From: Parabacteroides gordonii MS-1 = DSM 23371
GTDB taxonomy: Bacteria > Bacteroidota > Bacteroidia > Bacteroidales > Tannerellaceae
Reading direction: 5' to 3'
DNA length: 64,000 nucleotides
NCBI RefSeq assembly: GCF_000969825.1
Contig: NZ_KQ033919.1
Location: 2,898,509 to 2,962,508 of the forward strand
Under the pieces are notes generated by a model. The model was not told the origin of the DNA, searched no databases, and saw only the letters and a program-made list of their open reading frames with translations. Made by a program: the position numbers and the translations under genes. Every line of letters begins with the position of its first letter. Within the stretch, counting starts at the first letter, position 1. Below are positions 54,441 through 63,571 of this stretch, in pieces.

Positions 54441-55639
54441 AATATATAAGCCCTGTAACGCGTCTCTTTCGTGACCGGGCATAATGATAAATATCCTTCT
54501 TTTATTTTTCCATCCTCTATTATCAGCGGATAAGTTTCTTTCATGAAACGATGCCGTTCGTATGTTTCACCTTCCTTACTCTCGTAGGTGACATGGAAGT
54601 CTCCGACTGCTGAAGGAGCAAGATATTTCTGGCTGAGGCGGAGAGCTACCATTCCCATTGTATAACGCATATTGATCTCTATGCAGGGGTGGATAGCATA
54701 AGCACCTTTGGTAGTCTTATAAACGATCATATCTACTCCCAGATATCCCCGGTAGATATTCCCGTAGAAGCTTTTTAATGCATCAGTGACAGCCGTTTGT
54801 ATTTGATTGTAAACCTCTTCTCCGACCCGCAGGGTGATCTGTCTGCGTAAATATTCCTGATTACCCAGCATATTACCGGAATAACTGCCCTGTTGCTCCG
54901 TGCCGAAAACCGAAATACCTTCGTAGGTAACATTTCCTTCTCCGTCGGAATAGAATTCCATTGCGAAATCCTGTACCTTGTCCAAGCCGCATTCGATGCT
55001 GACAGTGCCTTGTTTGTTGATCGCCCCTTCTATCCATGTACGGTCTTTGGTGGTTAGTTTGCGTTCGGGTATCCAGTGCAAACCACGTCCGGATGAAGAA
55101 TAGGGCGTTTTTAATACAAAAGGAGCATTTTGTAGGATAAGGTATTTCTCCACTTCCCTGATCTTTTTACAGAACCGGGGTGCAACGGGTATCTGTAAAT
55201 CCGGCAATTGCTGACGGATCAGTTCGAGACATTCGGCTGCTGTCTGGCGGCCGGTCAATTTGAAATAGTCTTCTTTCCAGGAAGGGACAGATAAATTCAA
55301 CCCGCAATTCTTCTTTAATTCATCAAACAGATGCAGGCTATGGGGAGATAATCCCCACGGAGCAGCAACCATTTCCGGTAAGGAAGCCCCTTTCTGCTTA
55401 AGTTCCTTTCTGGAGATAAGCGTAGCGAATGGCCTGAACTCTTTAGGCTGTAAAGAGAAAAAGCGGGGAGAAGTGATCTCTTCCGTAAAAACAAAATCAT
55501 CACTGTCGGCATACCAAACAGGGAGATATGATAATTCTTTTATCATCCTCTGTACATTGGCAGGCGGAGTATAGTTTTCCGACCCCAGTAAAACTGCGGT
55601 TTCATGTCCCGGATTAAAATAGTGTATTTGAGATATCAT
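54431..55639 (-). CDS. ATP-grasp-like protein of unknown function
   Basis: This 402-residue conserved-looking protein begins IHYFNPGHETAVLLGS. The middle has an ATP-grasp-like segment (FVLKTPYSSSGRGLHWIP), and later GYLGVDMIVYKTTKGAYAIHPCIEINMRYTMG, which resembles the metal- and ATP-binding strands of carboxylate-amine ligases. The family assignment is from pattern only, and the reaction is unknown. It lies downstream of the DUF349 gene on the same strand with a hairpin between. Confidence 0.6.
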   Translation of the reverse strand: MISQIHYFNPGHETAVLLGSENYTPPANVQRMIKELSYLPVWYADSDDFVFTEEITSPRFFSLQPKEFRPFATLISRKELKQKGASLPEMVAAPWGLSPHSLHLFDELKKNCGLNLSVPSWKEDYFKLTGRQTAAECLELIRQQLPDLQIPVAPRFCKKIREVEKYLILQNAPFVLKTPYSSSGRGLHWIPERKLTTKDRTWIEGAINKQGTVSIECGLDKVQDFAMEFYSDGEGNVTYEGISVFGTEQQGSYSGNMLGNQEYLRRQITLRVGEEVYNQIQTAVTDALKSFYGNIYRGYLGVDMIVYKTTKGAYAIHPCIEINMRYTMGMVALRLSQKYLAPSAVGDFHVTYESKEGETYERHRFMKETYPLIIEDGKIKEGYLSLCPVTKETRYRAYILVM

Positions 55640-55653
55640 AAGTCTAGAAACAG

Positions 55654-55687
55654 CGAAGCCGTCTGTTTGGGAGACGGCTTCGTTTTT
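55654..55687. terminator. Hairpin between the DUF349 and ATP-grasp-like genes
   Basis: CGAAGCCGTCT (55654-55664) pairs perfectly with AGACGGCTTCG (55672-55682). The T-run is on the + strand, opposite to both flanking genes, so its effect on them may be pausing or RNA stabilisation rather than termination. Confidence 0.55.
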
Positions 55688-55689
55688 AT

Positions 55690-57549
55690 TTATTCGAGAT
55701 TTTCATCTATCGCATCGATTTTTTTGATAATGAGCGCCATCTCATCTTTCAGCTTTTCGATCTTGCGTTCCATTTCTTTGACAAGACCACCACCGCCTTT
55801 CGACGAGATACTGAGGAAGCCGATATTGTTTTCGTAAGTCTGTAATTCGTTCTTCATGCGTTCAAACATTCTCATCAGCTTTTCACGTTCACCGTAGAGC
55901 TTGCCTTTTCCGCGTTCGCCACCGGCCATATCGCTCAGGTTGCTACGGAAACTTTGCATCTTACGGTCGCTCTGATCTACTTTCAGACGGTCGAACTGAC
56001 TGTCTACCGCTTCGTGATATTCTTTATAGATCTTATCTTTTTCCTTGAAAGGAACATGACCGATTCCATTCCATTCAGCCATCATCGCTTTCAGTTCGAT
56101 CATTGCATCCTCTGCAGCCAGCGCTTCATCCAAGTTTTTGATCTTTTCGATCAATTCTTTCTTCGCTGCCAAGTTAGTCTGTTCTACGCTCTTCTGAGAA
56201 GAAACATTCTTGTTCTTTTGTTCGAAGAAATAGTCGCAGGCAGAAATGAAACGTTTCCAAACGGCGTCCGAATGCTTGCGGGCAACTGAGCCGATTGTTT
56301 TCCATTCTTTCTGAAGTGCGATCATCTTTTCAGTAGTGCTCTTCCATTCTGTGCTGTCCTTCAAAGCTTCTGCTTTTTCGCATAAAGCCTTTTTCAGCTC
56401 CAGATTCTTCTCCATATCTTCTTTGATACTCTTGTAGAAGGCACTTTTCCTATTGAAATAAACGTCGCATGCAGCACGGAAACGTTCAAATATCTTTACA
56501 TTCGATTTTTTCGGAGCGAAACCGATTGTTTTCCATTTTTCCTGCAAAGCAATCACTTCCTTGTTTTTATCTTCCCAATCTTTGAACGTTTTCAAAGCAT
56601 CGAAGTCGATACCTTCAATTTCTTCGCAGATCGCAGTCTTTGCTGTCAGGTTTTCCTGTTCTTTCGATTTCAGCGATTCGAAATGTTCCTGATGGCGTTT
56701 GTTGATCACTGTAGAAGCCGCTTTGAAACGTGTCCAGAGTTCTTCACGCAGTTCTTTAGCCACCGGGCCGATCTCGCGCCATTGCTGGTGCAGCTTCTGC
56801 AACTGATGGAACGCGGATACTACATCCGGTTCAGTTTGCAGTTTTTCAACTGTTTCGCATAAGGCGGTTTTCATTTCCAGATTCTTCTTGAAGTCATAAT
56901 CACGGAACTGGTTATTGATCTTGATTATGTCGTAGAATCTTTCGCTGTAAGTCTGATAGTTTTTCCACAGTTCATTGGCATGTTCCTGTGGCACGGCTTT
57001 AACCTCTTTCCATCTCTGCTGGATATCCTTAAAGTCGTTGTATAGTTTATTGAAGTCGTCCTGACTTTCGGTCAGCGCTTTCAATTGATCGATCAATTGG
57101 AGTTTCAGTGCGTAGTTAGCGGCTTTCACACGATCTTCTTCTGCCATGATTGCAGCTCTTTTTTCTTTGTAAACAGCCAGCAATTCTTTCAGTTTGTTTT
57201 CGTCTTCATCTTCAGGTACTACGAAATCCTTTTCTTCTCCTTCGTTTTCGAGGAATGCTTTTTTCAATTCTTCAACTTCGGCTCTATGGATTTTATAGAA
57301 TGCCTGCTTCAACGATTCTACTTCGTTGCGCGTTGCTTCGGCAGCAGCATTTACCAGTTCGGTCAACTTTTCCAGAATTTCTTCTTTTGATAATTTACCG
57401 ACCGCATTCGCAGTTGCTTCTTCCACTGTTTCGGTTACTTCAACTTCAGCCGCAGTGTTTTCCGGAGTCACTTCCGGAGCTTTAGTTTCTTCTAATTTGC
57501 CAGTTTCTTCAACCGGTAAATTAGTTTCATGAGTGTCATTCATATTCAA
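55690..57549 (-). CDS. DUF349 repeat protein
   Basis: The 619-residue protein has an acidic, Val/Glu/Thr-rich N-terminus of about 60 residues, then helical DUF349 repeats of about 75 residues each (LQQRWKEVKAVPQEHANELWKNY type; then HQQWREIGPVAKELREELW, EKWKTIGFAPKKSNVKIFERF, KEWKTIGSVARKHSDAVWKRF, AEWNGIGHVPFKEKDKIYKEY). A coiled coil closes it (MERKIEKLKDEMALIIKKID). The family is widespread in Bacteroidetes but its function is not established. Confidence 0.9.
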   Translation of the reverse strand: MNMNDTHETNLPVEETGKLEETKAPEVTPENTAAEVEVTETVEEATANAVGKLSKEEILEKLTELVNAAAEATRNEVESLKQAFYKIHRAEVEELKKAFLENEGEEKDFVVPEDEDENKLKELLAVYKEKRAAIMAEEDRVKAANYALKLQLIDQLKALTESQDDFNKLYNDFKDIQQRWKEVKAVPQEHANELWKNYQTYSERFYDIIKINNQFRDYDFKKNLEMKTALCETVEKLQTEPDVVSAFHQLQKLHQQWREIGPVAKELREELWTRFKAASTVINKRHQEHFESLKSKEQENLTAKTAICEEIEGIDFDALKTFKDWEDKNKEVIALQEKWKTIGFAPKKSNVKIFERFRAACDVYFNRKSAFYKSIKEDMEKNLELKKALCEKAEALKDSTEWKSTTEKMIALQKEWKTIGSVARKHSDAVWKRFISACDYFFEQKNKNVSSQKSVEQTNLAAKKELIEKIKNLDEALAAEDAMIELKAMMAEWNGIGHVPFKEKDKIYKEYHEAVDSQFDRLKVDQSDRKMQSFRSNLSDMAGGERGKGKLYGEREKLMRMFERMKNELQTYENNIGFLSISSKGGGGLVKEMERKIEKLKDEMALIIKKIDAIDENLE

Positions 57550-57716
57550 TCACATTTAAGAAAAGGATAAATACATTCCTATATCAAGTCACAAATTAAA
57601 GTAATTATTTTTGGATTACAGCATTTGAGAGCGATTTATTTATTAGAAAAGGTTAATAAACTTGCAGAAAGGCTGTAATAACCTGTACCGGCAGGCCGTT
57701 GCAGGTGTTAAATAGA

Positions 57717-57757
57717 AAATCCTGTAATTGGTATTGAGCCGATTACAGGATTTTTTT
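57717..57757. terminator. Bidirectional terminator after oadB
   Basis: AATCCTGTAAT (57718-57728) pairs perfectly with ATTACAGGATT (57742-57752). T-runs occur on both sides, stronger on the + strand. Confidence 0.75.
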
Positions 57758-57776
57758 ATTGTTGATTTATCAATCT

Positions 57777-59012
57777 TTATCCAAGAAACGAGATCAATAC
57801 ACCTGCTGCTACGGCAGAACCGATCACACCGGAGATGTTGCTCGCCATACAATACTGAAGTACGTGATTCTTCGGATCATATTTCAAGGCAATATCGTTG
57901 GCAACACGTGAGGCCATCGGTACGGCGCTCAGTCCGGTTGCACCGATAAGCGGGTTGATTTTCTTCTTGGTGAACAGGTTGAACAGTTTCACGAAGAAGA
58001 TACCGCCGGCGATAGACAAAGCAAATGCCAGGAAGCCGCCGATCACGATGCCGATTGTCGTCATGTTCAGGAAAGCTTCGGCTGTCATAGTCGCTCCGAC
58101 CGATAACCCCAGGAATATCGTAGCGGCATTCATAATGCTGTTTGATGCCGCATCGTATAGGCGGAATGTATTTGTTCCGATCTCTTTTACCAGGTTACCG
58201 AACATCAACATACCGATCAGGGGAACCGCACTCGGAACAAACAAGGCCACGACTGTCGTAACAACGATCGGGAAAATGATTTTCAGCACCTGCATGTTCT
58301 TGATTTCCGTAGTGGACGGATACTTTTTCTCCTGCTCCTTCATATTGATGCAAAGCTCTTTCTTCGAACACAATGCTTTAACTACCAAGGGGATAATGAC
58401 CGGAACGAGTGCCATGTAAGAATACGCGGCAATAGCGATCGGTCCCAACAGGTGCGGAGCCAGCTTGATCGTTGTAAAGATCGCGGTAGGGCCATCGGCA
58501 CCACCGATAATACCCAGGGAAGCAGCCTCTTTCGGAGTAAAGCCCATCAGGATAGCCACTAATAATACAGTGAAGATACCCAACTGGGCAGCCGCACCGA
58601 AAATAGACAGGCGCAGATTACGGAGCATCGGCCCGAAGTCGGTCAAAGCTCCCACGCCCATAAAGATAATAGGCGGAAGAAATCCGGTCTTGATCAACAT
58701 GTAGTAGATGAAGTTCATTATCCCCAGTTCGTGCGCAATATCGTGTAAAGGCATTTCCCAGATATTTTTCATCACTCCGTGTACATTGATCAGCCCGTTC
58801 TCGTCTGCCTGGATCACACCCATATCACCTCCCGGGAAGTTGGCGAGCAAAACCCCGAAAGCGATAGGAACAAGCAGCAAAGGCTCATATTGTTTCTTGA
58901 TACCAAGATAAAGCAATATGAAAGCGATTGCATACATGACCAGGAACTGCGGTTCAGCAATGATGTTGCTGAACGCAGTCATATCGTACAGATTTTGAAA
59001 GATCTCGTTCAT
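57777..59012 (-). CDS. oadB: Na+-translocating decarboxylase beta subunit
   Basis: This 411-residue membrane subunit has about 11 hydrophobic segments. The family core includes GIMNFIYYMLIKTGFLPPIIFMGVGALTDFGPML, ASLGIIGGADGPTAIFTT (with the ion-binding Asp) and a closing NISGVIGSAVAAGVLISFL. It decarboxylates carboxybiotin and pumps Na+ outward. It is translated from an ATG that overlaps the oadA stop by one base (TAATG). Whether the substrate is oxaloacetate or methylmalonyl-CoA is decided by the alpha subunit. Confidence 0.93.
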   Translation of the reverse strand: MNEIFQNLYDMTAFSNIIAEPQFLVMYAIAFILLYLGIKKQYEPLLLVPIAFGVLLANFPGGDMGVIQADENGLINVHGVMKNIWEMPLHDIAHELGIMNFIYYMLIKTGFLPPIIFMGVGALTDFGPMLRNLRLSIFGAAAQLGIFTVLLVAILMGFTPKEAASLGIIGGADGPTAIFTTIKLAPHLLGPIAIAAYSYMALVPVIIPLVVKALCSKKELCINMKEQEKKYPSTTEIKNMQVLKIIFPIVVTTVVALFVPSAVPLIGMLMFGNLVKEIGTNTFRLYDAASNSIMNAATIFLGLSVGATMTAEAFLNMTTIGIVIGGFLAFALSIAGGIFFVKLFNLFTKKKINPLIGATGLSAVPMASRVANDIALKYDPKNHVLQYCMASNISGVIGSAVAAGVLISFLG

Positions 59013-60907
59013 TACTGTATCGTCATTAATACATCATCTTCAGAAACTGTGTCACCTGCCGCATAATTGATGGAAGTAACTGTTCCGCTGAATTCCGAAC
59101 GTACGGCATTGTATGTTTTCATCGCTTCTACGTAACAAAGCACATCCCCTTCCTTCACAACGTCACCCACTTTTACCGGTGCGTCCGATGCATTTTTCAC
59201 AAGGAAGAATTTACCTTCCAGCGGTGAAAGGATCTCGTTGCCAGCTCCGGCAGGTGCGGGAGTTGCGGTTGGTTGGGTTGCCGGTTGGGCAGGAGCTGCT
59301 GCGGGGGCAGTATTCGCTGTTTCTCCGAAGGCCACGGTTACGCGGTAAGGTTGCCCGTCTACGTCTACGGTTAGTATCTGCGGAGTGGTAGGCAGGGCAG
59401 AAGCTGTAGCGGTAGCCGGAACAGCCGGTGCGCTCTTCTCGTGCAGATCCGCTTTCTTTTTAGCCACATCGGCCAGGAATTCAACTTTCGCTTTTCCTGA
59501 ACGGTAGGCTTCGTACTGTGCCGGGTGCATGGCATATTCGAACAATTCTTCGTCGTCTTCGCCTGTTTCCCATTGCTTTTCGTTCATTATCTTACGATAC
59601 TTGTCGAGCGCATCGGGATAGTTATCCTGCGGATTGCCGGTAAAGAATTCTCGTCCTTCGGCTTTTGCTTTTTCGATGATTTCCGGTGCAAGTGTTCCCG
59701 GCAGCCTTCCAGCCTTTCCGAGAAGCATATCCCAGATATCATCCGCGATCATACTCCAGCGAGCTTTCCCTTTTTCCATCTGCATCACATTCATCAGGGC
59801 CAGATTCTTAACATACTGGCTGAACGGCGTTACCAGTGGGGGATAACCGACGCGCGGCCATACATAAGCTACTTCGTCGAATAATTTGATCAGCAACTGG
59901 TCTTGCGACATCAGAGGCTTATTGTTCTTTATATTGCTTTTGTTGATAGACTCCAGATTCTTTTCCAGGTCGGACATCAGGCTACCCATCATACCGCCGG
60001 GAAGTCCGGGGCCGATCAGCAGGGAGTTCATCAAGCGGTTTTTCGGGCTGATATACAATCCTAAGAAGTCATCCATGAATTCCTGGATCATGCTGCGTAC
60101 TTTCATATATGCTTCCATATTGATCTCCGGTACTTTATAACCGGCATCTTTCAACATGGCCTGTACGGTCAGCAGGTCGGCATGGCCTGTACCCCATGAA
60201 AGCGGCTCCATACCTACGTCGATATAATCGCAACCGGCATTACAAACTTCCAGGATGGAAGCTACGTTAAATCCGGGGCCTGCATGGCTATGATACTGGA
60301 TAGGTATTTCCGGGTGTTTCGCTTTGATGTTGGCAACGATTTGTCCCAATGAATAGGGACGACCGATACCGGCCATATCTTTGATACAGATCTCGTCGGC
60401 TCCCAACTCGATCAGCTCCATGGCCATTTTTGTGTAATATTCGACCGTGTGAATCGGTGAGTGGGTAATACACAATGAACATTGGGAGATCATGCCTGCT
60501 TCTTTTGCATATTTAATAGAAGGGGCAATGTTGCGTACGTCGTTCAACCCGCAGAAAGTACGGGTGATATCTGTACCCTGCGCTTTCTTTACTTTGTAGA
60601 AAAGCTGGCGGACATCGGCCGGAACCGGGCTCATGCGAAGTCCGTTCAGGGCACGGTCAAGCATGTGTGTCTGGATACCTGCATCATGGAATGGCTTCGT
60701 CCATTCGCGTACGGCTTTATTAGGATTTTCTCCGAATAGTAAATTAACTTGCTCGAATCCTCCTCCATTGGTTTCAACACGGGCAAAACAGCCCATCTCT
60801 ACAATAGCGGGGGCAACTCTGGTTAGTTGGTCTACTCTGGGGACATATTTTCCGGCAGATTGCCACATGTCTCTAAAGACCAAACTGAATTTGATTTCTC
60901 TTTTCAT
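59012..60907 (-). CDS. oadA: Oxaloacetate decarboxylase-type alpha subunit with biotin carrier domain
   Basis: This 631-residue protein has a carboxyltransferase barrel (about 5-290) with Lys in EICIKDMAG and the metal ligands in YHSHAGPGF. A post-barrel helical domain, a Pro/Ala-rich linker and a biotinyl domain with the biotin Lys in EAMKTYNAV complete it. The layout is that of OadA or pyruvate carboxylase subunit B. The usual RDAHQS near the N-terminus reads RDMWQS here. It lies between oadG and oadB. Confidence 0.9.
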   Translation of the reverse strand: MKREIKFSLVFRDMWQSAGKYVPRVDQLTRVAPAIVEMGCFARVETNGGGFEQVNLLFGENPNKAVREWTKPFHDAGIQTHMLDRALNGLRMSPVPADVRQLFYKVKKAQGTDITRTFCGLNDVRNIAPSIKYAKEAGMISQCSLCITHSPIHTVEYYTKMAMELIELGADEICIKDMAGIGRPYSLGQIVANIKAKHPEIPIQYHSHAGPGFNVASILEVCNAGCDYIDVGMEPLSWGTGHADLLTVQAMLKDAGYKVPEINMEAYMKVRSMIQEFMDDFLGLYISPKNRLMNSLLIGPGLPGGMMGSLMSDLEKNLESINKSNIKNNKPLMSQDQLLIKLFDEVAYVWPRVGYPPLVTPFSQYVKNLALMNVMQMEKGKARWSMIADDIWDMLLGKAGRLPGTLAPEIIEKAKAEGREFFTGNPQDNYPDALDKYRKIMNEKQWETGEDDEELFEYAMHPAQYEAYRSGKAKVEFLADVAKKKADLHEKSAPAVPATATASALPTTPQILTVDVDGQPYRVTVAFGETANTAPAAAPAQPATQPTATPAPAGAGNEILSPLEGKFFLVKNASDAPVKVGDVVKEGDVLCYVEAMKTYNAVRSEFSGTVTSINYAAGDTVSEDDVLMTIQ

Positions 60908-60924
60908 GATATTTTATGCTAGTA

Positions 60925-61197
60925 TTATATTTTTTCAATTTTGGTAACCTTTCCTTGTCCACCGGTTACCATGCTCACAGCGGCTACAATAGCGGCCGTT
61001 GTTTTACCGGATATATTTCCGGCTTGTGCCGCGGTGGTTCGTACTGCTGCTTGTTTTTTTACGACGACTTCTTCAGGTGCGTATTTGTTTACCAGTGCGA
61101 TTAATCCTTTTCCGAGGTTGATAACGATCAAAAGAATTGCAAAAACCGTGGTCATTCCGACTACCATTAACAAAAGTCCAGTTTCTATGTTTTCCAT
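60925..61197 (-). CDS. oadG: Na+-translocating decarboxylase gamma subunit
   Basis: This 90-residue protein has one N-terminal membrane helix (GLLLMVVGMTTVFAILLIVI) and an Ala/Val-rich cytoplasmic tail, which fits the small OadG subunit that anchors the complex. It starts the oadGAB operon. The oadA gene follows after 17 bases. Confidence 0.85.
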   Translation of the reverse strand: MENIETGLLLMVVGMTTVFAILLIVINLGKGLIALVNKYAPEEVVVKKQAAVRTTAAQAGNISGKTTAAIVAAVSMVTGGQGKVTKIEKI

Positions 61198-61268
61198 ATC
61201 TAATATTTATGACAATAAGTGTTGTGGGAAGCGATCAAAACAATCTCCGCCAAGTTATAAATTGCATG

Positions 61269-61276
61269 CAAAAATA
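61269..61276 (-). promoter_or_regulatory. Possible -7 element for the oad operon
   Basis: The minus strand reads TATTTTTG, an exact TANNTTTG match, 71 bases upstream of oadG. No clear -33 element is at the right distance. Confidence 0.35.
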
Positions 61277-61698
61277 ACAAAATCTCGCAAATCTTTGTGT
61301 TGTAGGACTATAAAAAAAGTGAAAGAATAGAAGATATGTTCTTTTGAATGTTTGGTTTCGTAGGATTAATGTGGGTTTTTGTGATAAATAGTTATTTTTA
61401 TGAGATGAAGTTTCTGAAACGCTTCTGTCCAGCGTCGAATTGCTCCGGGATATTGCGAAACAATGCTGTGAAGAGAGGATTAAAGTATATGAGACAAAGA
61501 AAAGATAATATTTACGCTTTTGAGGTTTAATTGTTGGAGGTTGTGGGTCTAACAAAATGAAGTGATATAGAGCGTTTTTTTGAGTAAAAAGATTCTATAT
61601 ATCGGTTTCTTGTGGCGTATGTATTCTGTCAAATCGATGTTGTAGAATATTTCAAAATACAATATTTAACAATTTTATCCGGATATACATCTTTCACG

Positions 61699-61780
61699 AT
61701 TCGTTTTAAACGAATTTTCAACTCGTTTAAAACGAAATTTTTTTCATTTGAAGCGAAATGAAATTTTGTCTTAGATGAAA
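61699..61780. repeat. Four imperfect palindromes at about 22-bp spacing
   Basis: Centres are at 61707, 61729, 61750 and 61772 (spacings 22, 21, 22). Unit 1 is ATTCGTTTTAAACGAAT (perfect). Unit 2 is ACTCGTTTAAAACGAAA with a perfect 13-bp core. Unit 3 is TTTCATTTGAAGCGAAA with one mismatch and one wobble. Unit 4 is TTTTGTCTTAGATGAAA with two wobbles. Linkers are 4-5 bases. Confidence 0.65.
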
Positions 61781-62177
61781 AATATGTTAATAGCTGTTGC
61801 TTATCGCCTTTTTTGAGGCTTTTTTGTGCGGGAAAGGCATGTTGAATAACATTTTTATTTTCTGTAGCAAGGTGAATATACGTCATGGATGAAAGATCGT
61901 ATTGATGGTATGTTCGGGTAATCTGCGACTAGCTGCTCTGTGTTATTCTCTGGGTGCTTCACAATGTTGCTTTTGTGAGTCTAAATCAGTTGAAATGTTA
62001 TTTGCTAAATCGCTGACAGTAGCGTAAAAAACAACAGGCCTTGATTTGTACCCGTACAGCTTCTCTAAGAACGGGCTGAATTGACAATTTGATATTATGG
62101 TGGTCTACGGAATGTTGCTGTCATTTTGTTTATCACGGAATTCTCCGGTTAATGCTGAATATCTTTGTTTTATTTTT

Positions 62178-62185
62178 TACCTTTG
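62178..62185 (+). promoter_or_regulatory. -7 element for the TPR protein gene
   Basis: TACCTTTG is an exact match, 25 bases before the ATG at 62210. It rules out the in-frame TTG at 62165 as the start. Confidence 0.6.
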
Positions 62186-62209
62186 CCCCTCAGAATAAAA
62201 TGTATTATC

Positions 62210-63175
62210 ATGGGAAATTTCTTTACATCCTTGTTCTCTTCTTCTAAAAAAAATGAGGATACAGTAGAAGAGAAAGTGAAAAACGATCAGAAAAACTTTG
62301 ACATATTAAAATATGATGGCGTTCGTGCCCAGAAAATGGGGCAGGTGGCTTATGCTATTAAATGCTTTACCGAGGCGTTGAATATCGAAGAAGATTTTGA
62401 AACAATGAACTATCTGGTATCGGCATACTCCATGACCAATGAAACCGGAAAGGCATTGGATGTATTGAACCGCATGGTGGAGTTGGAGCCGGAGCATGTA
62501 AATACCTTGCTGACAAGGGTGAGCGTGCTTTTCATGCTGGACAAGGATCAGGAAGTGATTGCCGATTGTATGCGCGTGATCGAGCTCGACGCTTCCAACC
62601 ATCTTCCCTGGTTCCTGATGGCGAAAGCTAAAAGAACGACCGGCGATCCGCTGGGCGCTATTGCCGACCTGACGAAAGCGATCGCGCTGAAAGATGATTT
62701 TACAGATGCTTACCTGCTCCGTGCAGAAATCCTGTTGGCTATGAAACAGGGAAAAGAAGCATTGCCTGATATCGAAAAAGCAATCTCATTGGCTCCGGAA
62801 GAGGAAACAACCTATCTAGTAAGAGGAAAGATTCATGAATCCTTGGGCGACCTGGGAGCCGCCGCCGCTGATTACCAGCAGGCACTCGACCTGAACCCCT
62901 TCAACGAAGATGCCTGTATCCTGAAAGGAACCCTTCTGATTACGAAAGAGCAATTGGATGAAGCGATCGCTTTCTTTGATGATGCCATTGATATCAAACC
63001 CGATTTTGCCAAGGCTTACGCCGAACGCGGACGGGCAAAGAACCTGAAAGGCGATAAGGAAGGTGCTTTCGATGATCTGAAAAAATCGATCGAATTGAAT
63101 CCGGAAGGAGAGGAGGCTAAGAAGTTTGAAGGACAGCATAATTTCGATAATATGTACAAAGGGGGTATTTTTTAA
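62210..63175 (+). CDS. Tetratricopeptide repeat protein
   Basis: This 321-residue protein (MGNFFTSLFSSSKK start) is built almost wholly of TPR units from about residue 35 on, such as AIKCFTEALNIEEDFETMNY, AIADLTKAIALKDDFTDAYL, AAADYQQALDLNPFNEDACI and AIAFFDDAIDIKPDFAKAYA. No signal peptide or membrane helix is seen, so it is probably a cytoplasmic scaffold. The partner is unknown. It has its own promoter and is monocistronic. Confidence 0.88.
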   Translation: MGNFFTSLFSSSKKNEDTVEEKVKNDQKNFDILKYDGVRAQKMGQVAYAIKCFTEALNIEEDFETMNYLVSAYSMTNETGKALDVLNRMVELEPEHVNTLLTRVSVLFMLDKDQEVIADCMRVIELDASNHLPWFLMAKAKRTTGDPLGAIADLTKAIALKDDFTDAYLLRAEILLAMKQGKEALPDIEKAISLAPEEETTYLVRGKIHESLGDLGAAAADYQQALDLNPFNEDACILKGTLLITKEQLDEAIAFFDDAIDIKPDFAKAYAERGRAKNLKGDKEGAFDDLKKSIELNPEGEEAKKFEGQHNFDNMYKGGIF

Positions 63176-63273
63176 CAGCTACATATCAGTTTATTAGTTG
63201 ATTTCTATACAATGGATGATTTATTCTCTTTTTTGAGAAATCGTACATTTGTATCGAAAAAAACAGCTAACTC

Positions 63274-63304
63274 TTTGTTTATTAAAAAAAAGCCTCTATC
63301 TTTG
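63274..63304 (+). promoter_or_regulatory. Consensus promoter for rpmH
   Basis: TTTG (63274-63277), 19 bases, TATCTTTG (63297-63304): a full match in both elements and spacing, as expected of a strong ribosomal-protein promoter. Confidence 0.8.
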
Positions 63305-63349
63305 CAGCCCGAATTGGTATAAGATAATAATAAATAAATATATAGAAAG

Positions 63350-63502
63350 ATGAAAAGAACATTCCAACCTTCCAACAGAAAAAGAAAGAATAAGCATGGT
63401 TTCCGTTCAAGAATGGCAACTGCTAATGGTCGTAGAGTATTAGCTTCTCGTCGTGCTAAAGGAAGAGCTAAGTTATCTGTTTCTGACGAATACAACGGAT
63501 AA
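63350..63502 (+). CDS. rpmH: 50S ribosomal protein L34
   Basis: The 50-residue basic product reads [20 protein letters not shown], then [20 protein letters not shown], then [10 protein letters not shown]. The [16 protein letters not shown] and [16 protein letters not shown] stretches are the L34 signature. It has a consensus promoter and a terminator of its own. Confidence 0.97.
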   Translation: MKRTFQPSNRKRKNKHGFRSRMATANGRRVLASRRAKGRAKLSVSDEYNG

Positions 63503-63529
63503 TCAGCCCGTTTTAAAGAAATTATTCAT

Positions 63530-63571
63530 AAAGAAAGTAGAGGTTTTTACTAAAAAGCCTTTACTTTCTTT
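63530..63571 (+). terminator. Terminator after rpmH, overlapping the next promoter
   Basis: AAAGAAAGTA (63530-63539) pairs with TACTTTCTTT (63562-63571). Its right arm overlaps the -33 element of the PASTA gene promoter. Confidence 0.7.

Larger units (their letters stand above)
61198..62209. other. 1-kb gene-poor gap
   Basis: I see no gene that carries a start site, codon pattern or domain. It holds the oad promoter candidate, the dyad array at 61699-61780 and the -7 element of the TPR gene at 62178. Between 61782 and 62177 I see nothing convincing; it may be decayed sequence. Confidence 0.5.

Noticed and set aside
57681-57706. Second hairpin after oadB
   Set aside because: ACCTG and CAGGT arms pair, but the stem is short and interrupted and a better terminator lies at 57717-57757.
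61629-61886. Small minus-strand reading frame across the dyad array
   Set aside because: The translation is low-complexity, Lys/Asn-rich and follows the palindromes. No start signal or family pattern is seen.
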